Origin: Medicago truncatula
Lineage: Eukaryota; Streptophyta; Magnoliopsida; Fabales; Fabaceae
Length of the DNA: 64,000 nucleotides
Assembly (NCBI RefSeq): GCF_003473485.1
Contig: NC_053045.1
Location: 49,580,494-49,644,493, forward strand
Direction: 5' to 3'
Of this stretch, positions 12,891-24,900 are shown in pieces (the first letter of the stretch is position 1; the number at the start of each line of letters is the position of its first letter). The position numbers and the translations under genes are program-made. Under the pieces are notes generated by a model. The model was not told where the DNA came from. It saw only the letters and a program-made list of their open reading frames with translations, and did not search any database.

Positions 12891-13008
12891 AAATTCAAGT
12901 ACTGATGATGACCTTTCTCCCTCCAGTTAAAATTCAGTTCTGAGAGGTAGTAGTGTTGTGGGATATGAAAAAATTCAAGTACTGATGATGACCTTTCTTC
13001 CTCGAGGG
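12890..13008 (+). repeat. 80-bp tandem duplication at EML exon-1 start
   Basis: About 38 bp beginning ATTCAAGTACTGATGATGACC at 12893 recur at 12973, an 80-bp shift. The unit encodes the STDDDL part of EML exon 1, so the start of the gene is duplicated and scrambled. Confidence 0.85.
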
Positions 13009-13974
13009 AAACTGACATGGAGGTTCAAAGTCATCAACTTGGAAGATGCATACTCTGCTGTCTTGTGTGCTTTTAAAGCTCAGTCCGATGCTCTTACTTG
13101 GGTGTGTATATTTAGTATGTTCCCTCTATATCTTTTATATTGGTCTTGTTTTGAAGAATTATAACCTGTGTTTTATTTTTATTTATTAATCAGGAAAAAG
13201 AAAGTTTGATAACTGAGCTTGGAATAGAGTTAAGGGTTTCAGATGAAGAACATAGGGAGCTTCTTGGCAGGGTTAATTCCGATTAAATAATCCACCGCAC
13301 AAGGTATTGTATCTGTAGTTATTTGAGCAGTTGTAAATTGTAATGACAGCTAAAAAATATCATAAGTTTCAGATTTTTTTTTCTTTCACAATGTTATCTG
13401 ATGCGAAACGCGATAAGGGATTGGAGAGAAACTGGCATTTACCAACCTCCAGGGTGCACCACATCTCAGCCTGTTCATGACATTTTACCCAGTCCTACCG
13501 TTTCAGCTTCGAACAAAAAACCGAAGACATCACATTCAGTACCACCCTCTCTTGTTTTATACGTGATGTGAGCATTAACAAAACTGTAAGTATCTTTGTA
13601 TTCATGCTGCAGTTGTAGGAGGTGGTTTTAATAACCAGTGGCTAAAAGGCGACTAGTTCCATCTTACTTCAATTATTTACTCAAGTATTACAAAGAAAAG
13701 TAAATTATTGATGTCCATTTGGTTTTGAATTTTCTACCAAATTTTGCACCAGGGTCAGTCACTGCCTGGTTTGTCTTCAGTGAAGCCTGTACAATGTGCT
13801 TCTACTGGACCCACCGGGGCTAGGCATTTTTCAAATCACAATTCTTCTAGTAATCTGAACGCACCTGCTGAAGAAGCACAGTTTGATCCATTGATTGGGA
13901 AGAAAGTTTGGACTAGATGGCCTGAAGACAGCCACTTTTATGAAGCTGTCATAACTGATTACAACCCTGATGAG

Positions 13975-15240
13975 GTGTGTTTAGGTCTTTAAGAACTGTC
14001 AAAATCCATTATTAACATGTGCATATATTACAAGGTTAGTATTCCTTGTTAGAGGTTTCACTGGGTTGATATAGTATTGTGTTTAGGGATAATTATGTGG
14101 ATTGGTCTAATTTGTTTTCTTATTTAGCATGCCTTTTTTCTAATGTTCAAGTATAGAAAGCCATCCCCCTTTTACCTAGATGGAATGAAAAAACTCATAC
14201 GTGAATAAGGTTTGAACCTCGAAGCGCAATGTATCTTAATCATCTCAAAGAAAAATTAATAACTTCTATGGGAACTTTTACCTATGAAGCACAGACAAAT
14301 ACATGGATAGTGGACACGGGGACATGACGCTATGCGTCGACGACACCGGACACACCTTTGATCTCAATGAGGTATTTATTCCCTATCTTTGTAGCATAGG
14401 GAATAGAGCAAATATCATTGAATAAATAAAGCAAGAAATTAAGATATTAATTCAGAATCAATAATGACACGGAACAGTTAAGAAAAAGAATTGCTATATG
14501 ATTGCGTTCAGAATCGCTAATGACACGCCTTTTGAGATTAGGTACAGTTGAACCCTATTTTGGTTCATAACATAGATCAAATACATCAACTTTTGTTGAA
14601 TTTGTCTCTTATAAAAAAGTCCGGAGGAAGTAATTTATTACTATATCGATCGATGTGCTTAGGATATTCAGTCTCTAGTCTAGAGCTATAATTTATGTGC
14701 AGTTTTCTACTGATCATAATCAAGTTGTGGCCAGTCTAATAGTTTCACTCCTAATGAGAATTTTTGGGACTTCAAATCTTAGGTTGCTCCCTTTCTATTG
14801 CCCCGCTAGTGTGCTATTGCAAAAAAGGGTCTGGTGCTGTCGTCCACCATGATATGTTCAGCCGGTGATGTGTGTTCAATAGGAGCACCAGTTGCGGCCG
14901 AGAATCACAGCACAATTGCTCACACTTTGCGTTTCCGTGTTTGCAATCAAGCCCTAAATGACCTCTCTAGTTTAACCATTCTGCTTCATTTTTAAGGGAC
15001 TATTGGTCATTTTGATGTATGTTAGGTAACCTTAATTCTTCTCAAGTGCAAATTGTTCTCTCCTTCTGCAAACACATGGCTCTGTTTTCTCCTTCTTTTG
15101 CAAACAGAGTTCTTTTTAATGTTTTTTAAAGTAAACCATACACTCTGAATATTAAAAATATTTGTGCAAAATAAATCATGTTTGTTTTTATTATGCTATA
15201 AGTTTCTGGTTCAAATAAGTTAAAAGCTTTTTGATTGCAG
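13975..15240. other. EML pseudogene intron region, no coding seen
   Basis: This is where the missing Agenet exon should lie. Only AT-rich sequence and a GC-richer patch at 14300-14350 (GACACGGGGACATGACGC, CGACACCGGACACACC) resembling a dispersed repeat are visible. Confidence 0.45.
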
Positions 15241-16401
15241 ATATCACCTGAGGATATACGATGGGAAGGTGAAGATCCGGGCACACTACATAGAGGTTGA
15301 CACAGCGGGCAAGGCCGTGGAGCTAAGAAATTCTTTGGCTAGGTGCTGGAAGAGGGAAAGGGCATCCAAGATTTCACTCTAGAAAAGAACTTATGCCGCC
15401 ACAAGATGGTATTGGAAATAGAGTTCCGAACGGAATTAAGTTGCTGAACACAGATTCATTAGTTAAGCAGGTAGATATGACTTGCCTAAGCAATCTTATT
15501 ATTGAGAATGGGAGAAAAGATAAGGAAGTTCTTTAGTTTTTAATGGCGCTTATGTTATAACATGTGGAAAGGGTTTTCGCTGCAAGTCATCCAGATTCTG
15601 TGGAGCTTGAGAAAGCAAAGCCGATGCTGAAAGTACAGTCACTAACCATCCTGAATTTACTTATTGTCAATTTTATCGTTCATATTTTCTGATTATTGAT
15701 TGTAAAGTTGTATAGGAGCATGAGCAGGCTCTTGTCGACATAATTTCAAGGATTGCAGATGCATCTGATGGTGAAAGTGGTAACAATTAGATGTCTAGTG
15801 ACTGTTGCAACATTACAACTTGTAAATATTGTATATTGAAACTCAACTTGTAAATTGAAATCAACTTTTCTGTTCTAGGATAAGTCAATAAAAGTTTACT
15901 GTTGAATGAAATATAAAATATATCATTTTGTTGTGTTGTCCACAAAAACATATTATAGCAATTCTCCAACTTTAAAAGGGGGAAGTGAGAGGGAAAGAGA
16001 GTAATTAGTGGACTCATCATTATGGCTAATGTTTGAAGTAGTTTATTCTGCAGAAATAACAGATTTCACTACTTTTGCATCTTAATGACTTCTTGTGATT
16101 TATTGCTAGCCAAACTAACACTGAATTCATACTTGAGAATCAACAAGTGGTGTCGATTATTATGTTAAGTGGTAGCCTTATGATTGAGGTCTCCATCAAG
16201 TGATACGGATTAACTCACAATAGATTTGTGGTGTATGTTTTTCATAAGTAATTATCATGCATGGTTGTAAATTGTGTAACTGTTTTTTTGTCATATAACA
16301 GATGGAGAACAACCGTATTCGCATGGACAATTAATGGAAAGAGGATGAGAGCACAGAAATCAGCTGCATGGTGGATACAATCGTGACCCTGGTAGATGAT
16401 T

Positions 16402-16429
16402 GTTTAGTCAGACTTCTGTCTGACTAAAC
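16402..16429. other. Perfect 12-bp inverted repeat, 4-nt loop
   Basis: GTTTAGTCAGAC, loop TTCT, then GTCTGACTAAAC. All 12 pairs match. It lies 54 bp after the last recognisable EML exon, in the former 3' UTR. Confidence 0.9.
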
Positions 16430-17940
16430 GGCATCAAATGTTCAAAGATTGCCATCTTACAGATTCACTTTCTGTCATTTTAATTTACATAACTCCAGAC
16501 TCTTGTCTTTGAAAATGCCCACGTGTGCATCTCTGTGTTCAGTTACAATTAAGGATATAGATGGAGACTCATTTATCTGCCACATAAATTGTTTTATCTG
16601 AATGCAATTGTAATCTGTAAAATACTAAAACTGAAATGAAAAATCGTTTGGTGCATTTTTCTTCAATTTGCTTCTCTTCTTCAGAGCCTGTCAAATGTCT
16701 TGAATCCTTTTCTAAACCTCTAGTACCTAACACACAAATATTGAGACCATGGAGAGTATAAGAATTTGCATGTAATGGAAGGAAAAAAGGAAAAAATATA
16801 TATATATGTTGATTCCCATAAAGCTCTGATTAAGTTTACCGTGCAATAATGCTTCATCTAAAAGTTGCTTAAAATGGTTTGACATTAATTTGTGCTAGAG
16901 ACTTGCATTTGTGACGACATCTATATCCTGTGACCCTTGTGAGAATTTAATATTGTTGATGTTAAGTTTTAGGTGTATTCTAAAATGCATATAGAACAAT
17001 TTTCAGGTTTTAAATTAGTTACAGCTAGAAAGATTTTGCACCTTGGCTACAACCATTTAAGAACAACATCTTTGTAGTTATATCTAATTAAATCTTTGTA
17101 TGGTTATGATTGATTGACGGTGTAAAATATATCTTTCTAATAAAAATAAGTTTAAAAAATCTTTACAAAGAAAGACTAAGAAACATCTAGAGTCCGCCTA
17201 AAATTCATTCTTAAGATTCTAAATGAAGCAAATAATAAAATTTAGACTATTTTGTCAAAAAAATAAAATTTAAACTATTATGTAATACGAGTATATTTTC
17301 TCATTAAAAAAAAGCTATACTATTTCTCTATTATATCTATCCTATACCAAACAATATTTTAAATTTATTCTATCCCTAACCCTCTTTTTGTTTTTTTTTT
17401 TGAAAGACTATTCCTAACCTAACCCTCTTGTTACACTCTTTCTCCCCTCTTTTTCTCTTTTCTATCCCAACACAACCTTAATAACACTAAAATAGTTTGT
17501 TTTTATGGTAGTTCTATTTGTTTTTGAATGAACTGCATACATCTTTCAAAATTTTAGACAATACACTTCCCGGTCACTATTAAAAGCAAAAATCAACATT
17601 TTAGATTAATTAATTAATTGATGTATATGGTCTATAATAAATATCATATACATCATTACGTTAATGAATCTAAAATGTAAAATTTGCTTATAATAATGAC
17701 CAAAATTTTTTCATAACTAATCACTATTTTGTTGGTGGTGCACATTTATATATCTATTGGTGTACCATGTTTAAATTCAAATGATACAACCTTTGAATTT
17801 TTTTGGTTGGATGTTTCATGTAATGTTTTCCACTTCATTTGCAATAGAACTAATTTAACTATTTTAATTAAAAAGGAAAACTAATTTAACTGTACAAGTA
17901 TTTATTTTTCCTTAGAAAAAGGAAGTATTTATTGCTTTAA
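16430..17940. other. Intergenic spacer, EML pseudogene to RPS30
   Basis: AT-rich, with homopolymer runs and a (TA)n near 16797. No coding, RNA gene or clear element ends seen. Confidence 0.5.
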
Positions 17941-17994
17941 AAAAAACTAAACAAGTATTTAATTCTCCAATAAATAAAAAAATTGTGAAGAAAA

Positions 17995-18113
17995 TGGGCT
18001 GAATTTTCATAAGAGGGCCCAAAATATGAGTTCACAATGAATAAGCCCACGTCAACCTTTAACCCTTCCAATACAAATAGAGCGAGCATTTCTTGTTGGA
18101 GTTTCTAGGGTTT
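17995..18113 (+). promoter_or_regulatory. RPS30 promoter: site II elements and telo-box
   Basis: TGGGCT at 17995-18000, GGCCCA at 18016-18021 and AGCCCA at 18044-18049 are site II motifs (TGGGCY on either strand). TAGGGTTT at 18106-18113 is a telo-box on the opposite strand. This pairing is the known signature of plant ribosomal-protein promoters bound by TCP factors, and it sits 70-190 bp before the RPS30 ATG. Confidence 0.8.
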
Positions 18114-18182
18114 AATCCGAGCGCTGCTGCTGCAAATCGAATCGAAGCGAGAAAGAGAAAATCTGACAAATTCGTCTTCACC

Positions 18183-18581
<399 letters not shown>

Positions 18582-18599
18582 GGATGATGCTTAGTGGAA

Positions 18600-20860
18600 G
18601 TTTTTTTAATTAGTTTGATGAAGTGTTACTTTTTTTTTATTTGATTCATGAATTGTGGAACTATGAAATTTCTGACTATGTTAAATGAAAGAGTTTTGTT
18701 GTCGTAGTTAATTTTGGAAGAGTTTGTTTGATTACAAGTCGGTGTGGAAATAGTTTAGTAGTTTACTTAATCGATTAAATTCAATGCCATCTACTTGGTA
18801 GATTTTGCAGTTTGCTAATAATTTTGATGAATTTTTTAAGCTTCTTTGGTTTAAGACATTCTGGTGTTTTTGCACAATTGTATGTGGGATTAATGTGTTT
18901 TAAGCTATGCTGTGAAGTGCATTCGCTGTTTTAAGCTATGTTGTGTCCGGGTCCGTATCGGTGCTTCATAGGTTTTGGAGTATGCAGTGATAGGTTTGTG
19001 GTAGCCTTCAGTGTTCATATACTATAGTAATTGCATTCTAATAGCTGTTGCTGAGTGAATGACTTGTGCGAAAGATAGCCAACTTAAGAATTCTAGATCA
19101 CCGGAACAATGTTGCAAATTGATATGTGAAGTCCTATTATAGTTGGCCTTTGTACCCTCGGTACATGGGAAATAGATTCAGGATTTGAACGAGTTGTGAT
19201 TTTGGAGGATTGGATCTAGTTTAGAAAATGTGTCCCACTAATATCTCTTGTGTTCAATTCTCTCATAAATGGATATTACAAAGCTGGATTCTAGGTTTTC
19301 CTTCAAACAAAAAAAGAAAGCTGGATTCTATGAGGTTTATATTTTGATTTAGAGTAGTAAATTTATCTTGTTATGTTTTAAGGGTCTTATACCTGGTGAC
19401 TCCTTTTCCTTCAAATCTGTGTTGTATAATTAGGAATTGTGGGGTGGTATTATTTTCCCAACACTAGTTGCTATCCTTCCTTTGCCATGATCCTATAAGG
19501 TATAATAGAAAGAGCGATATACCTTAATTGTTGCACTTGCTTCAACTTGCACAACTTGGTCTGAAATCATGAATCCATGGCTTGTCATAGATCCATATCC
19601 AAAAACCACTGATTCATACTTTACAACCTCTTCCATGCCAAAAGCGGGCTTAGAACATTAAATAATTGTGTTAGCTTTGCTGCATAGTCCAGAGACAAAT
19701 CAGTTTTCTCCATTGCTAGAATTTAGGACATGGACAAATTTTCTCAAATCCAAATGAATTGCCATATTGTGGGATAATCACAATCAGTGTTGGAAAGTAA
19801 GCTAGGCACAAAAGAAAAGAACTATGGCTATGTAGCTAAAGACCCCTAATTCCAAACACCTTTCAATCAAGCCTCACCCCTATCACTAGTATGTGATACT
19901 ATATCATCAAGTTGACCAATCTTTCATGAGCATTTCAAATTGGTGCCTGAAATAATCACCCTTGTTGAAAATGTAATGGTAGATGCAGCTTCACAAGACA
20001 TTGGGCAGTGGCAAATGCCTTTTTTCCTCGCAACGAATCGTGTTTTACTCATGTTTTGATGAGGAACTTGACTTGTTATACACTGTATTGTCACTCTTCC
20101 AAGGGTAGATTGATTGAGTGAGAACTGATGTTCCACTTTATCATCTGCATATCAAATCCAACTTCCTCATAATAACCTCATACCATAAACATCTTGTGTT
20201 GTCACCGTCCAATGCTTAGGTTTGCATTTCAACCTTAAGATCATTATTTCATACTCGTGTTGTGGGTAAAGGTTCATGCCCGCACGCACCTGCTTCAGAG
20301 TGCTTGATGATGTGAAACTGAAAATACAAAACACAGGATGCTAGAAGTGAGTCCACCTATGAGAGTAACTGGATTAAATCCAATTATGAGAGAAATTGAA
20401 TTAAATTCAAATCATACCTAGTGATACAATAATTTATTAACATCTATTTTCTTAAACATGATATGCTAGCATCCAACCATTGATCACAAATTGCGTCGAA
20501 AGTTACTATGTAGAGTTAATAATGTCATATTGTCATGTTATGTTTAAGACCATCGGTAATAGAGGAATGCTAGCAATACATATTTTAACACACACTCTTT
20601 GATGACACGAGGACTCTGCAAAAAGAGGCACTTCCTTCTATAGAATTTCTGCAAACGCTTGTTCTTTCAGGACAACAATTCTTACAGCTGCCAACCTAGC
20701 TCAACCTCCTCAAGTTGTATTAGTATTGCTTGCGGCACTAACAAGAAAAACTCTATAAAAAAGTAATGGCACAAGGACATAAGAGAAGACTTATTTACAT
20801 GAAGTAACCATGCTTATTATTGCATGATCAAAAACTTCAACATTTACTCTTATCTACTAG
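18600..20860. other. RPS30 3' UTR and gene-free spacer
   Basis: After about 200 bp of likely 3' UTR, no exon chain is visible. The stretch 19500-20300 is slightly richer in GC and has short antisense open frames (for example 19924-20136), which may be an old decayed element, but I recognise no domain. Confidence 0.45.
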
Positions 20861-20872
20861 ATGTATTTTTTC

Positions 20873-20942
20873 GAGAGAAGGGATGCGTTGACTCTAGAAG
20901 TAAGTCTTTACACTTACTCCTGGAGTCAACGGATCCCTTCCT
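20873..20942. repeat. Imperfect hairpin, stem about 29 bp
   Basis: Left arm GAAGGGATGCGTTGACTC.. and right arm ..GAGTCAACGGATCCCTTC fold back around a short CTTTAC loop, with about three mismatches in the 26 inner pairs. It may be a tiny fold-back MITE or a microRNA-like hairpin. Sequence alone does not decide. Confidence 0.7.
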
Positions 20943-21980
20943 TTTTTGTAATCATGTTATAAAGGAATTTGCAGCAAAACAACCGATAAAAATACCTCTA
21001 TCGTCTCTACAAATTCCTCCACAGACAAAGATACTTGGGGAACCCCTAGCAACACCATCAATATTACATTTTAGCTGATAGTTAGGTGGAGAAATCCAAT
21101 CAACCTTGATGATGACAAGAGCAGCGAGAGGAAGGCACTCAACAACATACTGTATTAATGTTTCAAATCAAATTTTGAACTCTTGGAGAGGAAAATATGG
21201 TTCCTATGGAATGAGCGGCAGCTAGGGATATGACTCCACAAACAGTGTCTATGACTTAACTCATGCATTTATAGGGAAGTCAATACCTTTGTTGATAAAT
21301 CACCTAATTATGACTTTCAAATTTTTCACTTCATTTGGTAGATGTGTTATCAAGGTGCATCAAAGACGACTTTTTAGGTCGTTCTAATTACATATATAGA
21401 TTATGGTTGATTGCTTATATTTTAAGTTTTTATTGCTAGTTGTGCTGTTGAATTGCACTCTTTTGTCCTACACCAGATTTTATCTCATTGAGTTTTATGA
21501 TAAAAAAATTAATGAGATACTTGTACAAACTTTTTGTTGTCTTCTTGAATTTTGGCAATCTCTCCAATGTATTATTCTATATCTCGTTATCCTATTCATC
21601 AATAAATGTAATCATTTATTCGGGTGCTGCAAATGATATAAGATTTATTTGGGATGTCATGCTTCTGCATAAATGTTTGTTTAAAAAAAATTCCTAAAAA
21701 TATTGGTAAACAAAATATTAAAACTAAAAAAATTAATAAAAGAATAAGGCAGCATAATTATTACAGACAAAAATAATTTAACTAAATTACAGTAAATTGA
21801 AATTATATTTTGCAATACAGATTTTATTCTCACTCAAATCATTTTTTAATTAAATCGCTAAATAATTAATTATTTTTGTTTAAAAATTTTAAAAACATTA
21901 TATAGAATAGCTATGTAAAAAAATGAATACAATTAACAGATGCAGATTCCAAATAAACCTGCAATTTCTAAATAAAAATG
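20943..21980. other. Intergenic, downstream of OVA8
   Basis: AT-rich with chance open frames only. The last few hundred bases before 21981 should hold the 3' UTR of the minus-strand tRNA synthetase gene. Confidence 0.45.
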
Positions 21981-24900
21981 CTAGAACTCAGCCGAGCCAG
22001 GTGTTCGAGGAAAAGGAATCACGTCTCTTATATTATCCATTCCTGTTGCAAACTGGACAAGTCTTTCAAATCCTAAACCAAAGCCTGCATGAGGAACTGC
22101 ATGCATACCAAGAAGACACACTATATAAGTCACTATCATGAGTTAAAAAAATAGAAAGGTAGTAAACTCCTAACTTAAATTAATAATCTCTTAAATCAAT
22201 ACTTTTCTGATTAACGACTAAAATAATGACACCATATAAATTTGGTAATTCTATTTTTTACTAAAGTGATCACACAGATCTGTAGAAAGACAAATCGAAG
22301 TTTAATTTACAAAGAATGAAGCCAGATGATTGCATAGAGCTCGCAATTTTTATAAAGTACACAACATTATTCATTAGCTAAAGCTTAAACAAAGATAAGT
22401 ACAATCAGCTTGCACAAATCGTGTTTGGGCATTTTCCATCCATGTACTAGCAGGGAATATATTGCGACAATGTGCATAAATTCCTTGTAAGAATCAAACA
22501 AAAACAGAAAGATTCATCACCAATATGTGGCTTTCCATCTGTTTTCTTGTATTTCCTCTTTTTACCTTAATTAAAACCTTTTTTTATAACCCAAAAAACT
22601 GAAAAAGTGAAATTTATGAGTAGAGACGGAGCTGGGGTGTATTTACAACATTGGTGTGTCTTCAATAGAGTCTACATTACTTTACATTTGCTTCAAAACG
22701 AGATCAGTTTCTGTCCAAGAACAATGCATATATGCGGGAACTCGTGACTAAATTTTGATATTACTTTATCAAAAAAAGTTTTACATTACAATAAGGTAGA
22801 GAAAAAGTTTCTTTGATAACAATTTGTTTGATTGTGTGGGGTAGGGATGGCAATGTTACAACGATGACCAGTTGACCCAAAAGATAGAATGAGACAGTTC
22901 AAATAAAGTAGATAGAACACTGATAATAGGGAACTCGAGAAAAAAGGCTTAAAGAGAAAGACATCTGACCTGAACCATAACGACGCAAATCAAGATACCA
23001 CCAATATGCATCCTTATTCAGCTTTAAATCATCTAAACGAGCTTCTAAATGCTCAAGTCGTTCTTCTCTTTGGCTTCCACCAATAAGTTCACCAATCTAA
23101 CAAGGAGAGAATGAAATTAAATCATAACAATGTGCATATAGTTCCGCTAACCCAAGAAAAAAACATACTACCATCTACCGTTATATAATCACGAGGTTCA
23201 CCAGCCCAGCATTGACAAACAATCAGAGCCCCCAGCTGAATAAAATAAATCAGACACACAAGGTAGGTGCTCCTTTTTTAAGTATTATTCCTGAACCTAT
23301 ATTTCTACTCTTTTGGATAGTATCGAGAATTTGTTATTTACAAACACTACTGATAGTGATTATATACAAGAGATATCTTATAAATTACCTTTGGAACCAA
23401 CATGTCCATCGCAGCAACTGTTTTTCCATCATCATTCTGTCGCATATAAAATGCCTTGATATCCTGAAAGAGTTGAATTGAAAAAGTTGAAAATATTTCA
23501 CTTAACTTTTTGGGGATTCTACAGATTGCCTCGAGGACATTGTCATCCATTTTAAATGATATTTACAATGACATCTTCTACTGTCTTCCATATACTGCAG
23601 CTTGAACAATAGTGTGAACAGAAAATGAGGGGGAAAAGTAGCATGCCTTTGGATAGTCTCTAATTATAACAGGGCATCCACCAAATGCCTCTTCAGTTAT
23701 ATAACGCTCGTGTTCACTCTGCAAATCACAACCCCATTTCACCTACGCAGCCAAGTAAAAAAAGAATGTCAAATACAAACAATTTGGAAACACCACACAA
23801 ATATAAAATTATACAGCTAATACAACAATAACAAGCCTTGTGTCCATTAGACGGGGATGGTGACACATATTGGAAATACTATTTTAAATAAGGTAGCAGG
23901 AGTTAAATTGTCAACCAATCACAGGCTAAAATTGGACAGCGAATGTCCGACCCACAAGAAATAAAACGACATCCTCTGGTTCAATGGACCACAGGCTAAA
24001 GCTTTTTCAGACTACTTTAGCTCAAATAAAACCTAATAGAGTTGACATCACGTGCCTCTAGTTGCCAACTCGAGTCAAGAATATCTGAAAGCATAACAGT
24101 AAGAGCACATGCCCTAACTGGTCAGAAATGGTTAAATTTTAACACAGCACATTAGTTAAAAAACTTAGTGATTTGGTTTTGCCCAATTACCATGACAAAC
24201 TTCTCTAAATGATTATCTTTTCTTTTGCTATCCGTGTTTATTACTCGTGATTTAGAATGTAATACAAACAACCATCATGAAGTTAGGGAAGAAAAAGGCA
24301 ATAAATAAATGCAAAAAAAAGATGAGATAAAAAAGAAACAATAAGACAAAAGTGGCTGCATATTGAATAGATTTGTTACAGATGAGAAAGAAAAAAAAAA
24401 TCAACTATTGAGTTACCGGGAATTCAAATTTCTTATTTGCTCGTGACAGCAGATCTACTGCTTCAGTGTAAGTTATCTGCAAAACGTCTTTTTCTGCTAC
24501 ATCCTATTCACAATGCAATAAAAGATTACACAAAGTGCACACTAGTGATTAGAATTGACATTTAGAGGTATGAATCAAATAAAAACCAGCAATATGATGG
24601 TTACACTGAGAGCTCATACACTCAGTCGATCAATGATTCCTTTATCAATCCATGTATTAAAAAACTCCATGTCTTCCTTGCAGTTATCCAGAATGTGTCT
24701 TATCTTCAAGAAACAAACACAAGAAGAACACAAGCTTTGATATGAGAAATAACATAAATTGAGCTTCAAAAAAAATCTAAAGAATATGGCTACTTTGTAG
24801 TAAATGTGAAAGGCTACATACTACAAACTGGAGATATGCAGTTGCACAAGCCATGTCATCATTTAGATCAGCAAACGCAAGCTCCGGCTCAATCATCTGA

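Larger units (their letters stand above)
12890..16348 (+). pseudogene. EML: EMSY-LIKE (EML) pseudogene, introns retained
   Basis: EML proteins are plant nuclear Tudor/Agenet-type histone readers with an N-terminal ENT domain. Visible pieces: STDDDLSSSR and ENT start (12973-13101), ENT end (13194-13303), a hinge with DWRETG and LPSPTVSAS (13418-13571), the Agenet part with KVWTRWPEDSHFYEAVITDY (13753-13974), ISPEDIRWEGEDPG (15241-15470), VERVFAASHPDSVELEKAK (15564-15632), EHEQALVD..RIADASDGES (15716-15779) and a last exon 16302-16348. Lesions: a one-base frameshift before EDAYSAV (about 13042), TAA at 13284 where Glu is expected, TGA at 13569, TGA at 15298, TAG at 15340 and a nearby shift, no AG acceptor before 15564, and the exon completing the Agenet domain (GRHALVYD..WEWV) not found. 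Retained introns show it arose by DNA duplication or loss of function in place, not by retroposition. Confidence 0.88.

Noticed and set aside
12958-13992. EML pieces as a functional gene
   Set aside because: In-frame stops at 13284 and 13569 and a frameshift before EDAYSAV cannot be avoided with any visible splice sites.
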